A stretch of DNA of 64,000 bases, taken from the NCBI RefSeq assembly GCF_009765735.1, contig NZ_LMUW01000013.1, positions 53,963-117,962 on the forward strand, given 5' to 3'. Of the stretch, positions 32,531 through 39,811 are shown one piece after another (position 1 is the stretch's first letter; the number at the start of each line of letters is the position of its first letter). The stretch comes from Xenophilus sp. L33 (GTDB lineage Bacteria > Pseudomonadota > Gammaproteobacteria > Burkholderiales > Burkholderiaceae_C). The translations under genes were made by a program, and so were the position numbers. The notes under the pieces were generated by a model. The model did no database searches. It was not told the DNA's origin and saw only the letters and a program-made list of their open reading frames with translations.

Positions 32531-34636
32531 TCAGCTTGAATAGCTCGCGAGGGCATCGAGCGCCTCGATCCGGCCGCCGGCCGCCAGCAGCGGATTCACT
32601 TCGAGCGTGTCGAGGGTCGGGCCGAGGCCCAGCGCCGCCTGGCCGATGCGCACCACCGCGTCGGCGAGCGCCGCGCGGTCGACCGGCGGCGCGCCGCGAA
32701 AGCCGTCGAGCAGCTTGCCGCCGCGCAATTCGCCGAGCATCTCGCCGACGTCGGCCGCGCTCACCGGCAGCCGCCGCAGGCTCACGTCCTGCAGCGCCTC
32801 GATCCAGACGCCGCCGAGGCCGAGCGCGATCACGTGGCCCCATTGCGCGTCCTGGCGCACGCCGACGAAGAGCTCCAGGCCGTCGTTGCGCATCGGCGCG
32901 ACCAGCACGCCGTCGAGCCGCGCCTCGGGCAGCGCCGCCGCGGCGCTGGCCATGATCCGGCGAAAGCCCTCGGCCACGGCCGCGTCGCCGTGCAGGTTCA
33001 GCAGCACGCCGCCGACCTCGGTCTTGTGCGCGATGTCGGGCGAGGCGATCTTCAGCACCACCGGGCCCTCCATCGCGCGCGCCGCCGCGACCGCCTGCCC
33101 GGCGTCGGCGGCCAGCACCTGCGGCACCACCGGCACGCCGAAGCCCTTCACGTAGTCGATCGCCTCGCGTTCGGAGCGCGGCAGCGTGGCCGCGACCGGC
33201 GGCGAAGCCTTCGAGGATTCGTCCTGCACGAGCCCCGCCGCGCGATGTCGCCGCGACCAGTCGACCGCCTGCTTGAGCGCCTTCACCGAGATGTCGAGGC
33301 CCGAGGCGAGATAAGGCAGGGCCGCCGCCTCGATCGCCTCGCGGCTCCTGTCCGATACCGTCTTGACCGCGTTGCTCACCACCAGGAAGCGCGCGCGGCC
33401 GTCGGGCCTGAACTTGCCGATCGCCTCCAGCGAACCGACCGCGAAGGGCGCCCAGTCGCCGTTGAGCGCGGTCGGCGCATCGAAGACGCAGACCAGCACC
33501 GCGACCGCCGGGTCCTGCTGCATCGCCTCCATGCACTGGCGGAACAGGTCGGGGTTGTTGACCACCGCGCCGGTGAGGTCCAGCGGATTGGCCGGCGTCG
33601 CCATCGGCGGAAGGATCGCGGTGAGCGCCGCCAGCGTCGCCGGCGCCAGCGCCGGCAGCGAGACGCCTTCGAGATGCGCGTAGTCGGCCGCCAGCTCGCC
33701 CATGCCGCCCGAGGCCGACAGCACCGCCACCCCGCCGTCGTTCAGCACGCCGGTGCGATCGAGCAGGGCGGCGGTGAACATCAGTTCCTCGATCGAGCGC
33801 ACGCGGACCAGGCCGAGCTGGCGGCAGACGCCGTCGAAGACGCCGTCGTCGCCGACCATCGCGCCGGTGTGCGACTGCGCGGCCTGCTTGGTGAGGTCGG
33901 AGCGCCCGACCTTCAGGATCACGATCGGCTTGCCCTGGCGCAGCGCGCGCCGCGCGGCGCTGGCGAACAGCGCCGTGTCACGCACCGCTTCCGCGAAGAT
34001 CGCGATCACCGCGGTCGCCGGATCGTCGACCAGGTGATCGACCACCTCGGCCAGGCCGAGGTCGGCCTCGTTGCCGGTCGCGGCCACGATGTTCAGGCCG
34101 ATGCCGTGCTGATGCGCGAAGTGCTTCATCACGGTGCCGACCGCGCCGCTCTGCGAGGCGATGCTGATGCGGCCCTTGAGCGGCGGCGTGCGCATCGAGC
34201 CGGTCCAGCAGCAGGCGCCGGTGTTGAAGTTGATGAAGCCCAGGCAATTGGGCCCGAGCAGCCGCACGCCATGTTCACGCGCGGCCTCGACCAGCGCCTG
34301 CTGCAGCCGCCGGCCTTCGGCGCCGACCTCGGCGAAGCCGCCGGCCAGCACCACCGCGTTGCGGATGCCGGCGCGGCCGACGTCGCGCACCGCCTCGTTC
34401 ATCGCCGCCAGCGGCAGCATCAGCAGGGCGACGTCGACCGGCTCGCCGATCTCGGCCAGCGAGGCGACCGTCTGATGCCCGTGCGCCATGCCGCCCGAGC
34501 GGCTCACCAGGTGCACCTTGCCCTCGAAGCCCAAGAGGCGCAGGTTGTCGAAGGCCATCTTCGACCAGGTGGAGCGGTCGGTGGCACCGACCAGCACGAC
34601 CGATTCGGGATTGAAGAATGTGGAGAGATCGCTCAT
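32531..34636 (-). CDS. NDP-forming acyl-CoA synthetase (fused alpha-beta)
   Basis: A 701-residue synthetase of the acetyl-CoA synthetase (ADP/GDP-forming) family. The CoA-binding domain comes first (SVVLVGATDRSTWSKMAF), then the succinyl-CoA-ligase-like domain with the phosphohistidine segment AAQSHTGAMVGDDG. A C-terminal ATP-grasp domain follows (from about residue 490, including VPVVPQVLAADAG and GPVVLKIASPDIAHKTEVGG). It should activate an imported acid to its CoA ester and so start the pathway. It is the first gene of the minus-strand operon, with a putative MarR-type operator just upstream at 34652-34680. Confidence 0.9.
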   Translation of the reverse strand: MSDLSTFFNPESVVLVGATDRSTWSKMAFDNLRLLGFEGKVHLVSRSGGMAHGHQTVASLAEIGEPVDVALLMLPLAAMNEAVRDVGRAGIRNAVVLAGGFAEVGAEGRRLQQALVEAAREHGVRLLGPNCLGFINFNTGACCWTGSMRTPPLKGRISIASQSGAVGTVMKHFAHQHGIGLNIVAATGNEADLGLAEVVDHLVDDPATAVIAIFAEAVRDTALFASAARRALRQGKPIVILKVGRSDLTKQAAQSHTGAMVGDDGVFDGVCRQLGLVRVRSIEELMFTAALLDRTGVLNDGGVAVLSASGGMGELAADYAHLEGVSLPALAPATLAALTAILPPMATPANPLDLTGAVVNNPDLFRQCMEAMQQDPAVAVLVCVFDAPTALNGDWAPFAVGSLEAIGKFRPDGRARFLVVSNAVKTVSDRSREAIEAAALPYLASGLDISVKALKQAVDWSRRHRAAGLVQDESSKASPPVAATLPRSEREAIDYVKGFGVPVVPQVLAADAGQAVAAARAMEGPVVLKIASPDIAHKTEVGGVLLNLHGDAAVAEGFRRIMASAAAALPEARLDGVLVAPMRNDGLELFVGVRQDAQWGHVIALGLGGVWIEALQDVSLRRLPVSAADVGEMLGELRGGKLLDGFRGAPPVDRAALADAVVRIGQAALGLGPTLDTLEVNPLLAAGGRIEALDALASYSS

Positions 34637-34651
34637 GGACGGCCAGATGTG

Positions 34652-34680
34652 TTGAATGCATACTATATTGATGAATTCAA
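34652..34680. promoter_or_regulatory. Putative MarR operator / promoter of the CoA operon
   Basis: An A+T-rich inverted repeat, TTGAAT (34652-34657), 17 bases, ATTCAA (34675-34680), contains the 10-mer TGCATACTAT at 34657-34666. The reverse complement of that 10-mer occurs before the hydrolase gene at 35253-35262. Read toward the synthetase gene it is ATAGTATGCA and includes -10-like TATAGT/TAGTAT, with TTGGCA upstream. A repressor bound here would block transcription of the operon and possibly of the marR unit on the other side. Confidence 0.6.
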
Positions 34681-34702
34681 ATTGCCAAGAGGAGTTGCCG
34701 GG

Positions 34703-34747
34703 ATGAACGCGCTCGTCCAGCGCGCCGTTCGGGCAGGGCTTTCATGA
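34703..34747 (+). CDS. 14-codon leader ORF coupled to the MarR gene
   Basis: ATG at 34703 encodes MNALVQRAVRAGLS and stops at a TGA that overlaps the marR-type start (ATGA, 34744-34747). It is preceded by a strong AGAGGAG ribosome-binding site, whereas the regulator itself has only a weak one. This suggests the short ORF loads ribosomes that then re-initiate on the regulator. It may be a true leader peptide or simply a translational coupler. Confidence 0.4.
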   Translation: MNALVQRAVRAGLS

Positions 34748-35214
34748 ACCTTTCCATTCAGGATCTTCAGGAGTCGCCGGGCCAGTTGCTGCGGCGCGCG
34801 CACCAGTTGTCGACCGCGATCGCGGCCGAGCAGTTGACGCCGCATGCGCTGACCGCGATGCAGTTCGGCGCGATGGTGGTGCTCGCCGAACGGCCGGGCA
34901 TCGATGCGACCCGGCTGGCCGCGCTGATCGCCTTCGACCGCGCGACCCTGACCGGCGTGATCGACCGGCTGGAGGCCAAGGGGCTGGTCGAGCGAAGGCA
35001 ACACCCGACCGACCGGCGCACGCGGCTGCTCTATCTCACGACCGAGGGCAAGGCGCTGCACAAGGACGCGAGCAAGGCCGCCTGGAAGACGCGGCGCATG
35101 GTGTTCGACCCGTTGAGCCTCGCCGAGCGCGAGACGCTCGTCGCGCTCCTGACCAAGCTGGTCGATGCGCAGGCCGCGCGCTTCTCCGAGACGCTCGAGG
35201 GTGCGGCCGACTGA
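34744..35214 (+). CDS. MarR-family transcriptional regulator
   Basis: A 156-residue winged-helix regulator. The DNA-binding region (about residues 45-105) includes ATRLAALIAFDRATLTGVID and the wing segment RRQHPTDRRTRLLYLT, both characteristic of MarR proteins; flanking helices form the dimer interface. It is divergent from the CoA operon and upstream of the hydrolase gene. It is expected to repress both through the shared 10-mer, released by a CoA ester or the free acid, as known for MarR regulators of aromatic-acid catabolism. The effector identity is inference. Confidence 0.92.
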   Translation: MNLSIQDLQESPGQLLRRAHQLSTAIAAEQLTPHALTAMQFGAMVVLAERPGIDATRLAALIAFDRATLTGVIDRLEAKGLVERRQHPTDRRTRLLYLTTEGKALHKDASKAAWKTRRMVFDPLSLAERETLVALLTKLVDAQAARFSETLEGAAD

Positions 35215-35252
35215 ATGCGAGATCGCACCCTGTTCAGTCCGATCGCATGCAG

Positions 35253-35262
35253 ATAGTATGCA
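35253..35262 (+). promoter_or_regulatory. Second copy of the MarR-associated 10-mer
   Basis: ATAGTATGCA, an exact reverse complement of the 10-mer at 34657-34666. It is oriented the same way relative to its downstream gene (the hydrolase, ATG at 35297) as the first copy is to the synthetase gene. It includes a -10-like TAGTAT. This is likely a second operator placing the hydrolase in the same regulon. Confidence 0.55.
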
Positions 35263-35296
35263 AGCGCATGACCATCGGAGACCACCAGGACCGCCC

Positions 35297-36160
35297 ATGA
35301 AGACACAGGACTTCCAATTCATTTCCGGCCCCGGCCTGCGCATGTCGGGCCGGCTCTACCTGCCCGATGCGGCGCGCGACCTGCATGCCGGCGCCGTCTT
35401 CTGCCACGGCTTCGGCGGCGTGAAGGAAGGCGTGCCGGTCGGCCTGTGCACCCGCATGGCGGAAGCCGGCTACACCATGCTCACCTTCGACTACCGCGGC
35501 TTCGGCGCCAGCGAAGGCGAACGGTCGCTGCTGCTGCCGCAGGACCAGGTGGAAGACACGGTGACCGCGCTCGAATACCTCGCCACCCAGGTCGGCAACG
35601 TCGACCCGGAGCGCATCGGGCTCTACGGCACCAGCTTCGGCGGTGGCATCGCCGGCCTGGCGGCCACCCGCAGCCCGCGGCCGAAGGCGCTGATCATGGC
35701 GGTGCCGGTGACCTCCGGCAGCCGGTGGCTGCGCAGCATCTGCCGCTGGTACGAATTCGGCGAACTGAAGAAGCGGGCGCTGGCCGCGATCGCGCGCAAG
35801 GCGGCCACCGGCGAGATCGAGATCGGCGAGCGGCTGGAGATCATGGTGCCCGATCCGCTGTCGCTGTCGCGCTATGCCGAAAAGACGCCGATGGCGATCG
35901 AGAGCGCCTGGCACGTGCTGCACCACGAGCCGGCCGACCACGCGCCCTCGCTGCAGGTGCCCCTGGTGATGCTGGGCGTCGAGGACGACACGCTGGTGCC
36001 CTTCGAGCAGACCCGGCTCTTCTTCGACCGGGTGGCGTGCGAGAAGCGCCTCGAGGTCTTCCCGACCGGCAACCACTGGCTGTTCTACGACCAGGGCCTG
36101 GCGCGTGCGAGCGAACTCACGCTCGAGTGGTTCGGCCGTCACCTGACGCCGAAAGACTGA
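35297..36160 (+). CDS. Alpha/beta hydrolase
   Basis: A 287-residue serine hydrolase without signal peptide. The nucleophile elbow is GTSFGG with S113, the oxyanion region is FCHGFGG at 36-41, and the late GVEDDTLVP and GNHWLF segments supply the likely Asp and His. The ATG at 35297 is used. It follows the MarR gene by 82 bases, with the shared 10-mer in between, suggesting a role in the same pathway (for example ester or thioester hydrolysis to release the free acid). Its 3' end overlaps the convergent AraC-type gene by 44 bases. Confidence 0.88.
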   Translation: MKTQDFQFISGPGLRMSGRLYLPDAARDLHAGAVFCHGFGGVKEGVPVGLCTRMAEAGYTMLTFDYRGFGASEGERSLLLPQDQVEDTVTALEYLATQVGNVDPERIGLYGTSFGGGIAGLAATRSPRPKALIMAVPVTSGSRWLRSICRWYEFGELKKRALAAIARKAATGEIEIGERLEIMVPDPLSLSRYAEKTPMAIESAWHVLHHEPADHAPSLQVPLVMLGVEDDTLVPFEQTRLFFDRVACEKRLEVFPTGNHWLFYDQGLARASELTLEWFGRHLTPKD

Positions 36161-37097
36161 GCTCCGACGGCGCGACGCCGAAGGCTTCGCGGAAGGCGCG
36201 CCGGAAGTGCGGCATGTCGACGAAGCCGTTGGCCAGCGCGATCGATTCGACGGTGAGGCCGCGGGCGCGGGCGCCCGGCAATTGTTCGCGGCAACGCTCC
36301 AGGCGCGCGCGCTTGACGAACTGCATCGTGGTCGAGCCTTCGGCCTGGAACAGCCGGTGCAGGCAGCGCACCGAGATGCCGCAGTCGCGCGCGATCGACG
36401 CCGGGCTCAGCGCCGGATCGCCGAGCCGCTCGCCGATGCAGCGCTCGACCCGCCAGGCCAACGGCCGGCTCGCCGCTTCGCCTGCTGCATCGAACGATGG
36501 CCCTTGCTGCGCCAGGTGCAGCCCGGTCAGCTCGACCAGGTGCCGCAGGTGCTCGTGCGCGAAGGGCGGCGCGATGTCCGAGAGATGCGCACAGAGGCCG
36601 CCGACATAGGCGCCCAGCAGCGCGGTCGCCGGCTGGCTGGCCGGGATCGTCACCGCCAGGTTGCGCTCGAGCGAGCGCGCCCGCTGCCCCAGCACCTCGC
36701 GCGGGATCTGCACGCAGATCACCTCGTAGGCGCCGGGCATGTCCAGCACATAGGGCTGGCCGTTGTCGAACACCGCCAGGTCGCCGGGCTCAAGGCGGCA
36801 CTGGTGGTCGCGCTGCGACATGCGCGTCTCGCCGCGGGTCTGCAGCAGCAGGCCCAGTTCGTCGCCGTCGCCGCCCTGCACCTGGGCGCGGGTGCGCACC
36901 ACGCGCTGGCCGTCCGACGCGATGCGGGAGATGCGCACGCCGCCCTGCACCGCAGTGCGGATCGCGCCGTCGAAGCGCGGCGTGTCGTGCCGCTGCGGCA
37001 GGCAGTCCAGGCGATAGAAGAGATCGTGGATGACCCCGCGCCAATAGCCGAAACCGCGGGTCGCATCGACCTGGCTGCAATCGAACAAGGTGTTCAT
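36117..37097 (-). CDS. AraC-family transcriptional regulator
   Basis: A 326-residue regulator. The N-terminal part (about 1-200) resembles the AraC-binding-like sensor domain found in regulators of aromatic or alkane metabolism (for example LEPGDLAVFDNGQPYVLDMP). The C-terminal part (about 225-315) has two helix-turn-helix motifs (SPASIARDCGISVRCLHRLF and VESIALANGFVDMPHFRRAF). The start at 37097 (MNTLFDCSQ) has an AGGAGGC ribosome-binding site. It is divergent from the nitronate monooxygenase gene, and a direct repeat with 21-bp spacing lies between them, so it probably activates that gene. Confidence 0.92.
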   Translation of the reverse strand: MNTLFDCSQVDATRGFGYWRGVIHDLFYRLDCLPQRHDTPRFDGAIRTAVQGGVRISRIASDGQRVVRTRAQVQGGDGDELGLLLQTRGETRMSQRDHQCRLEPGDLAVFDNGQPYVLDMPGAYEVICVQIPREVLGQRARSLERNLAVTIPASQPATALLGAYVGGLCAHLSDIAPPFAHEHLRHLVELTGLHLAQQGPSFDAAGEAASRPLAWRVERCIGERLGDPALSPASIARDCGISVRCLHRLFQAEGSTTMQFVKRARLERCREQLPGARARGLTVESIALANGFVDMPHFRRAFREAFGVAPSELSLSASGDGRTTRA

Positions 37098-37169
37098 GGC
37101 GCCTCCTGGGCTGCGTTCGGTCCCGCAGCACAAGCAAGTTTGATGCGAGTGCGCCCGGTGTTCAAGGCT

Positions 37170-37204
37170 GGCGCTGTCGGCACCGTCGCCGGCGCTGTGC
37201 GCAC
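37170..37204 (+). promoter_or_regulatory. Direct repeats with 21-bp spacing: candidate AraC-type site
   Basis: GGCGCTGTCGGCAC (37170-37183) and GGCGCTGTGCGCAC (37191-37204) match at 12 of 14 positions and start exactly 21 bases apart, two helical turns, as AraC-family half-sites do. They lie in the gap between the divergent AraC-type gene and the nitronate monooxygenase gene, upstream of the latter. Confidence 0.5.
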
Positions 37205-37268
37205 TGTCGGGCGCGGCGGCGGCGATCTAAGTTCGAGACCTCCCAATTCATATCCGCAGGAGGCGCTC

Positions 37269-38285
37269 ATGTTCAGCAACCGCTTCACCCGACGCTACGA
37301 CATCGAATTGCCGATCGCGCAGGCCGGCATGGGCTTCGTCGCCGGCCCGGCGCTGGCGGTCGCGGTCTGCAACGCTGGCGGCTTCGGCTCGCTCGGGCTC
37401 GGCCTGCTGCCCCCGGCGGCCTTCGGCGCAGCGGTCGGCGAGATCCGGGCCGGCACGACGCGTCCCTTCAACGTCAATTTCCTGGTGCCTTTCACCACCG
37501 ACGAAGGCATCGCGATCGTTCGCGAGTTGGCGCCGGCGAGCGTCTCCTTCCATTGGGGGCATCCGAAGCGCGCCTGGATCGACGGCCTGAAGGCCGCCGG
37601 CATCGGCGTCTGGGAGCAGGTCGGCAGCGTCGACGCGGCGAAGCGGGCGGTCGACGACGGCGTCGAGCTGGTCATCGCCCAGGGCTCTGAGGCGGGCGGC
37701 CACAACTACGGCTCGATGTCGACCCTGGCGCTGACGCCGGCGGTGGTGGACGCGGTCGGCGGCGCCCTGGTGCTGGCGGCGGGCGGCATCGCCGACGGTC
37801 GCGGCCTGGCGGCCGCACTGGCGCTGGGCGCCGACGGCGCCTGGGTCGGCACCCGCATGGTCGCCACGCTGGAAGCCGATGCGATGGCCGAATACAAGGA
37901 GGCGCTGGTGGCCGCCAGCGGTACCGACACCGTCCTTTCCAGCGTCTTCGGGCCGCAATGGCCGGACTTCAATCCGATGCGGGTCATCCGCAACAAGCTG
38001 GTGAACGACTACCAGGCGCGGCGCGACGAGATCCCGGCCACGACCGCCGACCTGCCGGTGATCGCCCGGCTGCCCTTCGGCGGCCAGGTGCTGGACATGC
38101 ACCGTTTCGACGCCTTCGTGCCGGCGGCCGGCACCACCGGCGACCTGCAGCAGATGCCGCTCCTGGCCGGCGAGGCCGTCGGGCTGATCCGGTCGATCGA
38201 ACCGGCGGCGCAGGTGCTGGCGCGGATGATGGAGGAGGCCCGCGCGGTGCTCTCCAGGCTCGACGCCTGCAGCCGCGGCGGCTGA
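37269..38285 (+). CDS. Nitronate monooxygenase-family FMN protein
   Basis: A 338-residue TIM-barrel flavoprotein. The diagnostic segment is AQGSEAGGHNYGSMSTLALTP, with the conserved His, followed by the FMN-phosphate region AAGGIADGRGLAAALALGADG. Family members oxidise nitronates to carbonyls with release of nitrite, protecting against propionate-3-nitronate and similar toxins. The ATG at 37269 has an AGGAGGC ribosome-binding site. It is shorter than the homologue at 27295-28431, lacks its charged insertion, and is controlled separately, probably by the divergent AraC-type regulator. Confidence 0.9.
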   Translation: MFSNRFTRRYDIELPIAQAGMGFVAGPALAVAVCNAGGFGSLGLGLLPPAAFGAAVGEIRAGTTRPFNVNFLVPFTTDEGIAIVRELAPASVSFHWGHPKRAWIDGLKAAGIGVWEQVGSVDAAKRAVDDGVELVIAQGSEAGGHNYGSMSTLALTPAVVDAVGGALVLAAGGIADGRGLAAALALGADGAWVGTRMVATLEADAMAEYKEALVAASGTDTVLSSVFGPQWPDFNPMRVIRNKLVNDYQARRDEIPATTADLPVIARLPFGGQVLDMHRFDAFVPAAGTTGDLQQMPLLAGEAVGLIRSIEPAAQVLARMMEEARAVLSRLDACSRGG

Positions 38286-38433
38286 GCGGGGCGCCGGCCG
38301 CGCCGCCATCGGGAGCATCCCGGAGGCGGTCGCGCCGCAAAGTATCGGTCCCGTGCACCACAGTTTCGGCGACCGCGGAGGCCTTGCGTTAGTCTCGCTG
38401 GCCCATGTCGACGCACTCCGCTCCCAGCCACCC

Positions 38434-38976
38434 ATGACGTCGACGCGACTGCGACTGACCGGCCCCGGTCAGCGTGACTACGTGCCCGGACAGCCGATCG
38501 AGATCTTCGATGGCGACGAGCATCTCGGCACCGTCCAGACCGTCACCCTCGGTGCCGGCGGCGACGAGGTCACGCTCGCCGATTTCGCGGCCGCCGACCT
38601 GTCGGGCGTCTTCGCGCGCTGCCTGGGCAAGCTGATCGTCGCCGAGGTGGTGGCCTTCGTCGCCCGCCACCATGCGGAGGCCCATTCGGTGCGCATCGAG
38701 CTCGGCCGCGACGTCGAGGACCTGGCCGAGCGCCACGGTGTGGCCACCTTTCGCACCGAACTGCTGCAGGGCATCGGCGCCGAGCAGATCCAGGTGCTCC
38801 CGAGGCCGCGCGCCGCGCACAGCGGCCATTTCGTGGTGACCGGCATCTGGCGCTACGACTCGGCCAGCCTGGCGCTGCTCGAAACCGCGCTGGCGCGCGA
38901 GCGCGAAGGCTACCGGCCGCCGGTGGCGCCCGAGCCGCCGGCGCGGTCCTGGCTGAACCGCCTGCTCAAGACCTGA
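38434..38976 (+). CDS. Hypothetical protein, 180 residues
   Basis: A soluble protein beginning [19 protein letters not shown]. The N-terminal 50 residues look beta-rich ([19 protein letters not shown]). The middle contains a helical segment ([20 protein letters not shown]), and the end is proline- and arginine-rich. No known domain was recognised. An in-frame ATG at 38353 is possible, but the extension is not protein-like. It is followed after 8 bases by another small gene on the same strand. Confidence 0.65.
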   Translation: MTSTRLRLTGPGQRDYVPGQPIEIFDGDEHLGTVQTVTLGAGGDEVTLADFAAADLSGVFARCLGKLIVAEVVAFVARHHAEAHSVRIELGRDVEDLAERHGVATFRTELLQGIGAEQIQVLPRPRAAHSGHFVVTGIWRYDSASLALLETALAREREGYRPPVAPEPPARSWLNRLLKT

Positions 38977-38984
38977 GGCGCGCG

Positions 38985-39212
38985 ATGTCGAACCGTTCGT
39001 CCACCGGGCGCCGCCCGGAGCTCACGCCCGATCCCCGCATGCAGGACCTCGCGGCCGACGTGCTGCGCGGCTTTCGCGACCGCCGCTCGCGCGAGCAGAC
39101 GGCCGAGGCCCCGGCCTGCCCCCAGCGCGGCCCGCATGCGGTCTGCGCCGCCGAGGCGCGGATCATCGAGAGCAACTTCGACTTCTTCGACGAGACCTTC
39201 CCGGGCGGCTGA
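38985..39212 (+). CDS. Small hypothetical protein, 75 residues
   Basis: A charged, probably cytoplasmic protein starting [20 protein letters not shown]. Two cysteines (PACPQRG, AVCAAE) and an acidic-aromatic C-terminus ([14 protein letters not shown]) stand out. It lies 8 bases after the previous gene and is presumably co-transcribed with it. No family recognised. Confidence 0.55.
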   Translation: MSNRSSTGRRPELTPDPRMQDLAADVLRGFRDRRSREQTAEAPACPQRGPHAVCAAEARIIESNFDFFDETFPGG

Positions 39213-39307
39213 GCCGCCTGGCGACGGGCGGGCTGCATGGCCGGCGCGGATGCGCTATGGTCACCGACGCCCGGCGTCCCCACCGCCGGTATCTGGAGGA
39301 AAAAAAC

Positions 39308-39811
39308 ATGGTCGATCTCACCATCAACGGCGAGACGCACGCCGTCGACGTCCCCCCCGACATGCCCCTGCTCTGGGTGCTGCGCGACGTCATCGGGCTC
39401 ACCGGCACCAAGTTCGGCTGCGGCATCGCCCAGTGCGGCGCCTGCACGGTGCACCTGGACGGCCAGGCGGTCCGTTCCTGCGTGCTGCCGGTGGCCGCGG
39501 TCGGAAACCGGAAGGTCACCACCATCGAGGCGGTCGCAGGGACGCCCAGCGGCCAGCGGGTGCAGAAGGCCTGGCTCGACGTCGACGTGGTGCAGTGCGG
39601 CTACTGCCAGTCCGGGCAGATCATGTCCGCGGCGGCGCTGCTGGAGCGAACGCCGGACCCGAGCGACGCCGACATCGACATGGCGATGTCCGGCAACATC
39701 TGCCGCTGCGGCACCTACGTGCGCATCCGCGCGGCGATCAGGCAGGCCGCCACCGGCAAGGCCGAGGTGCTGCAGTCGATCGTCACGATGCCCGGCGGAG
39801 GCGTGTCGTGA
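39308..39811 (+). CDS. 2Fe-2S subunit of a molybdenum hydroxylase
   Basis: A 167-residue electron-transfer subunit of the xanthine-oxidase family (IorA/CoxS type). The plant-type [2Fe-2S] cluster is bound by C38, C43, C46 and C58. The second, all-helical [2Fe-2S] domain uses C97, C100, C132 and C134 (CGYCQSG and CRCG). The ATG at 39308 follows a GGAGG ribosome-binding site. Its stop overlaps the GTG start of the large subunit (GTGA). It relays electrons from the molybdenum centre in the next gene's product toward the cytochrome c. Confidence 0.95.
   Translation: MVDLTINGETHAVDVPPDMPLLWVLRDVIGLTGTKFGCGIAQCGACTVHLDGQAVRSCVLPVAAVGNRKVTTIEAVAGTPSGQRVQKAWLDVDVVQCGYCQSGQIMSAAALLERTPDPSDADIDMAMSGNICRCGTYVRIRAAIRQAATGKAEVLQSIVTMPGGGVS

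Noticed and set aside
31714..34636. Feruloyl-CoA synthetase/hydratase-aldolase pair (MarR-controlled ferulate pathway)
   Set aside because: The synthetase is of the NDP-forming type, and an acyl-CoA dehydrogenase and thiolase-like gene are present but no vanillin dehydrogenase. A ferulate assignment is not supported.
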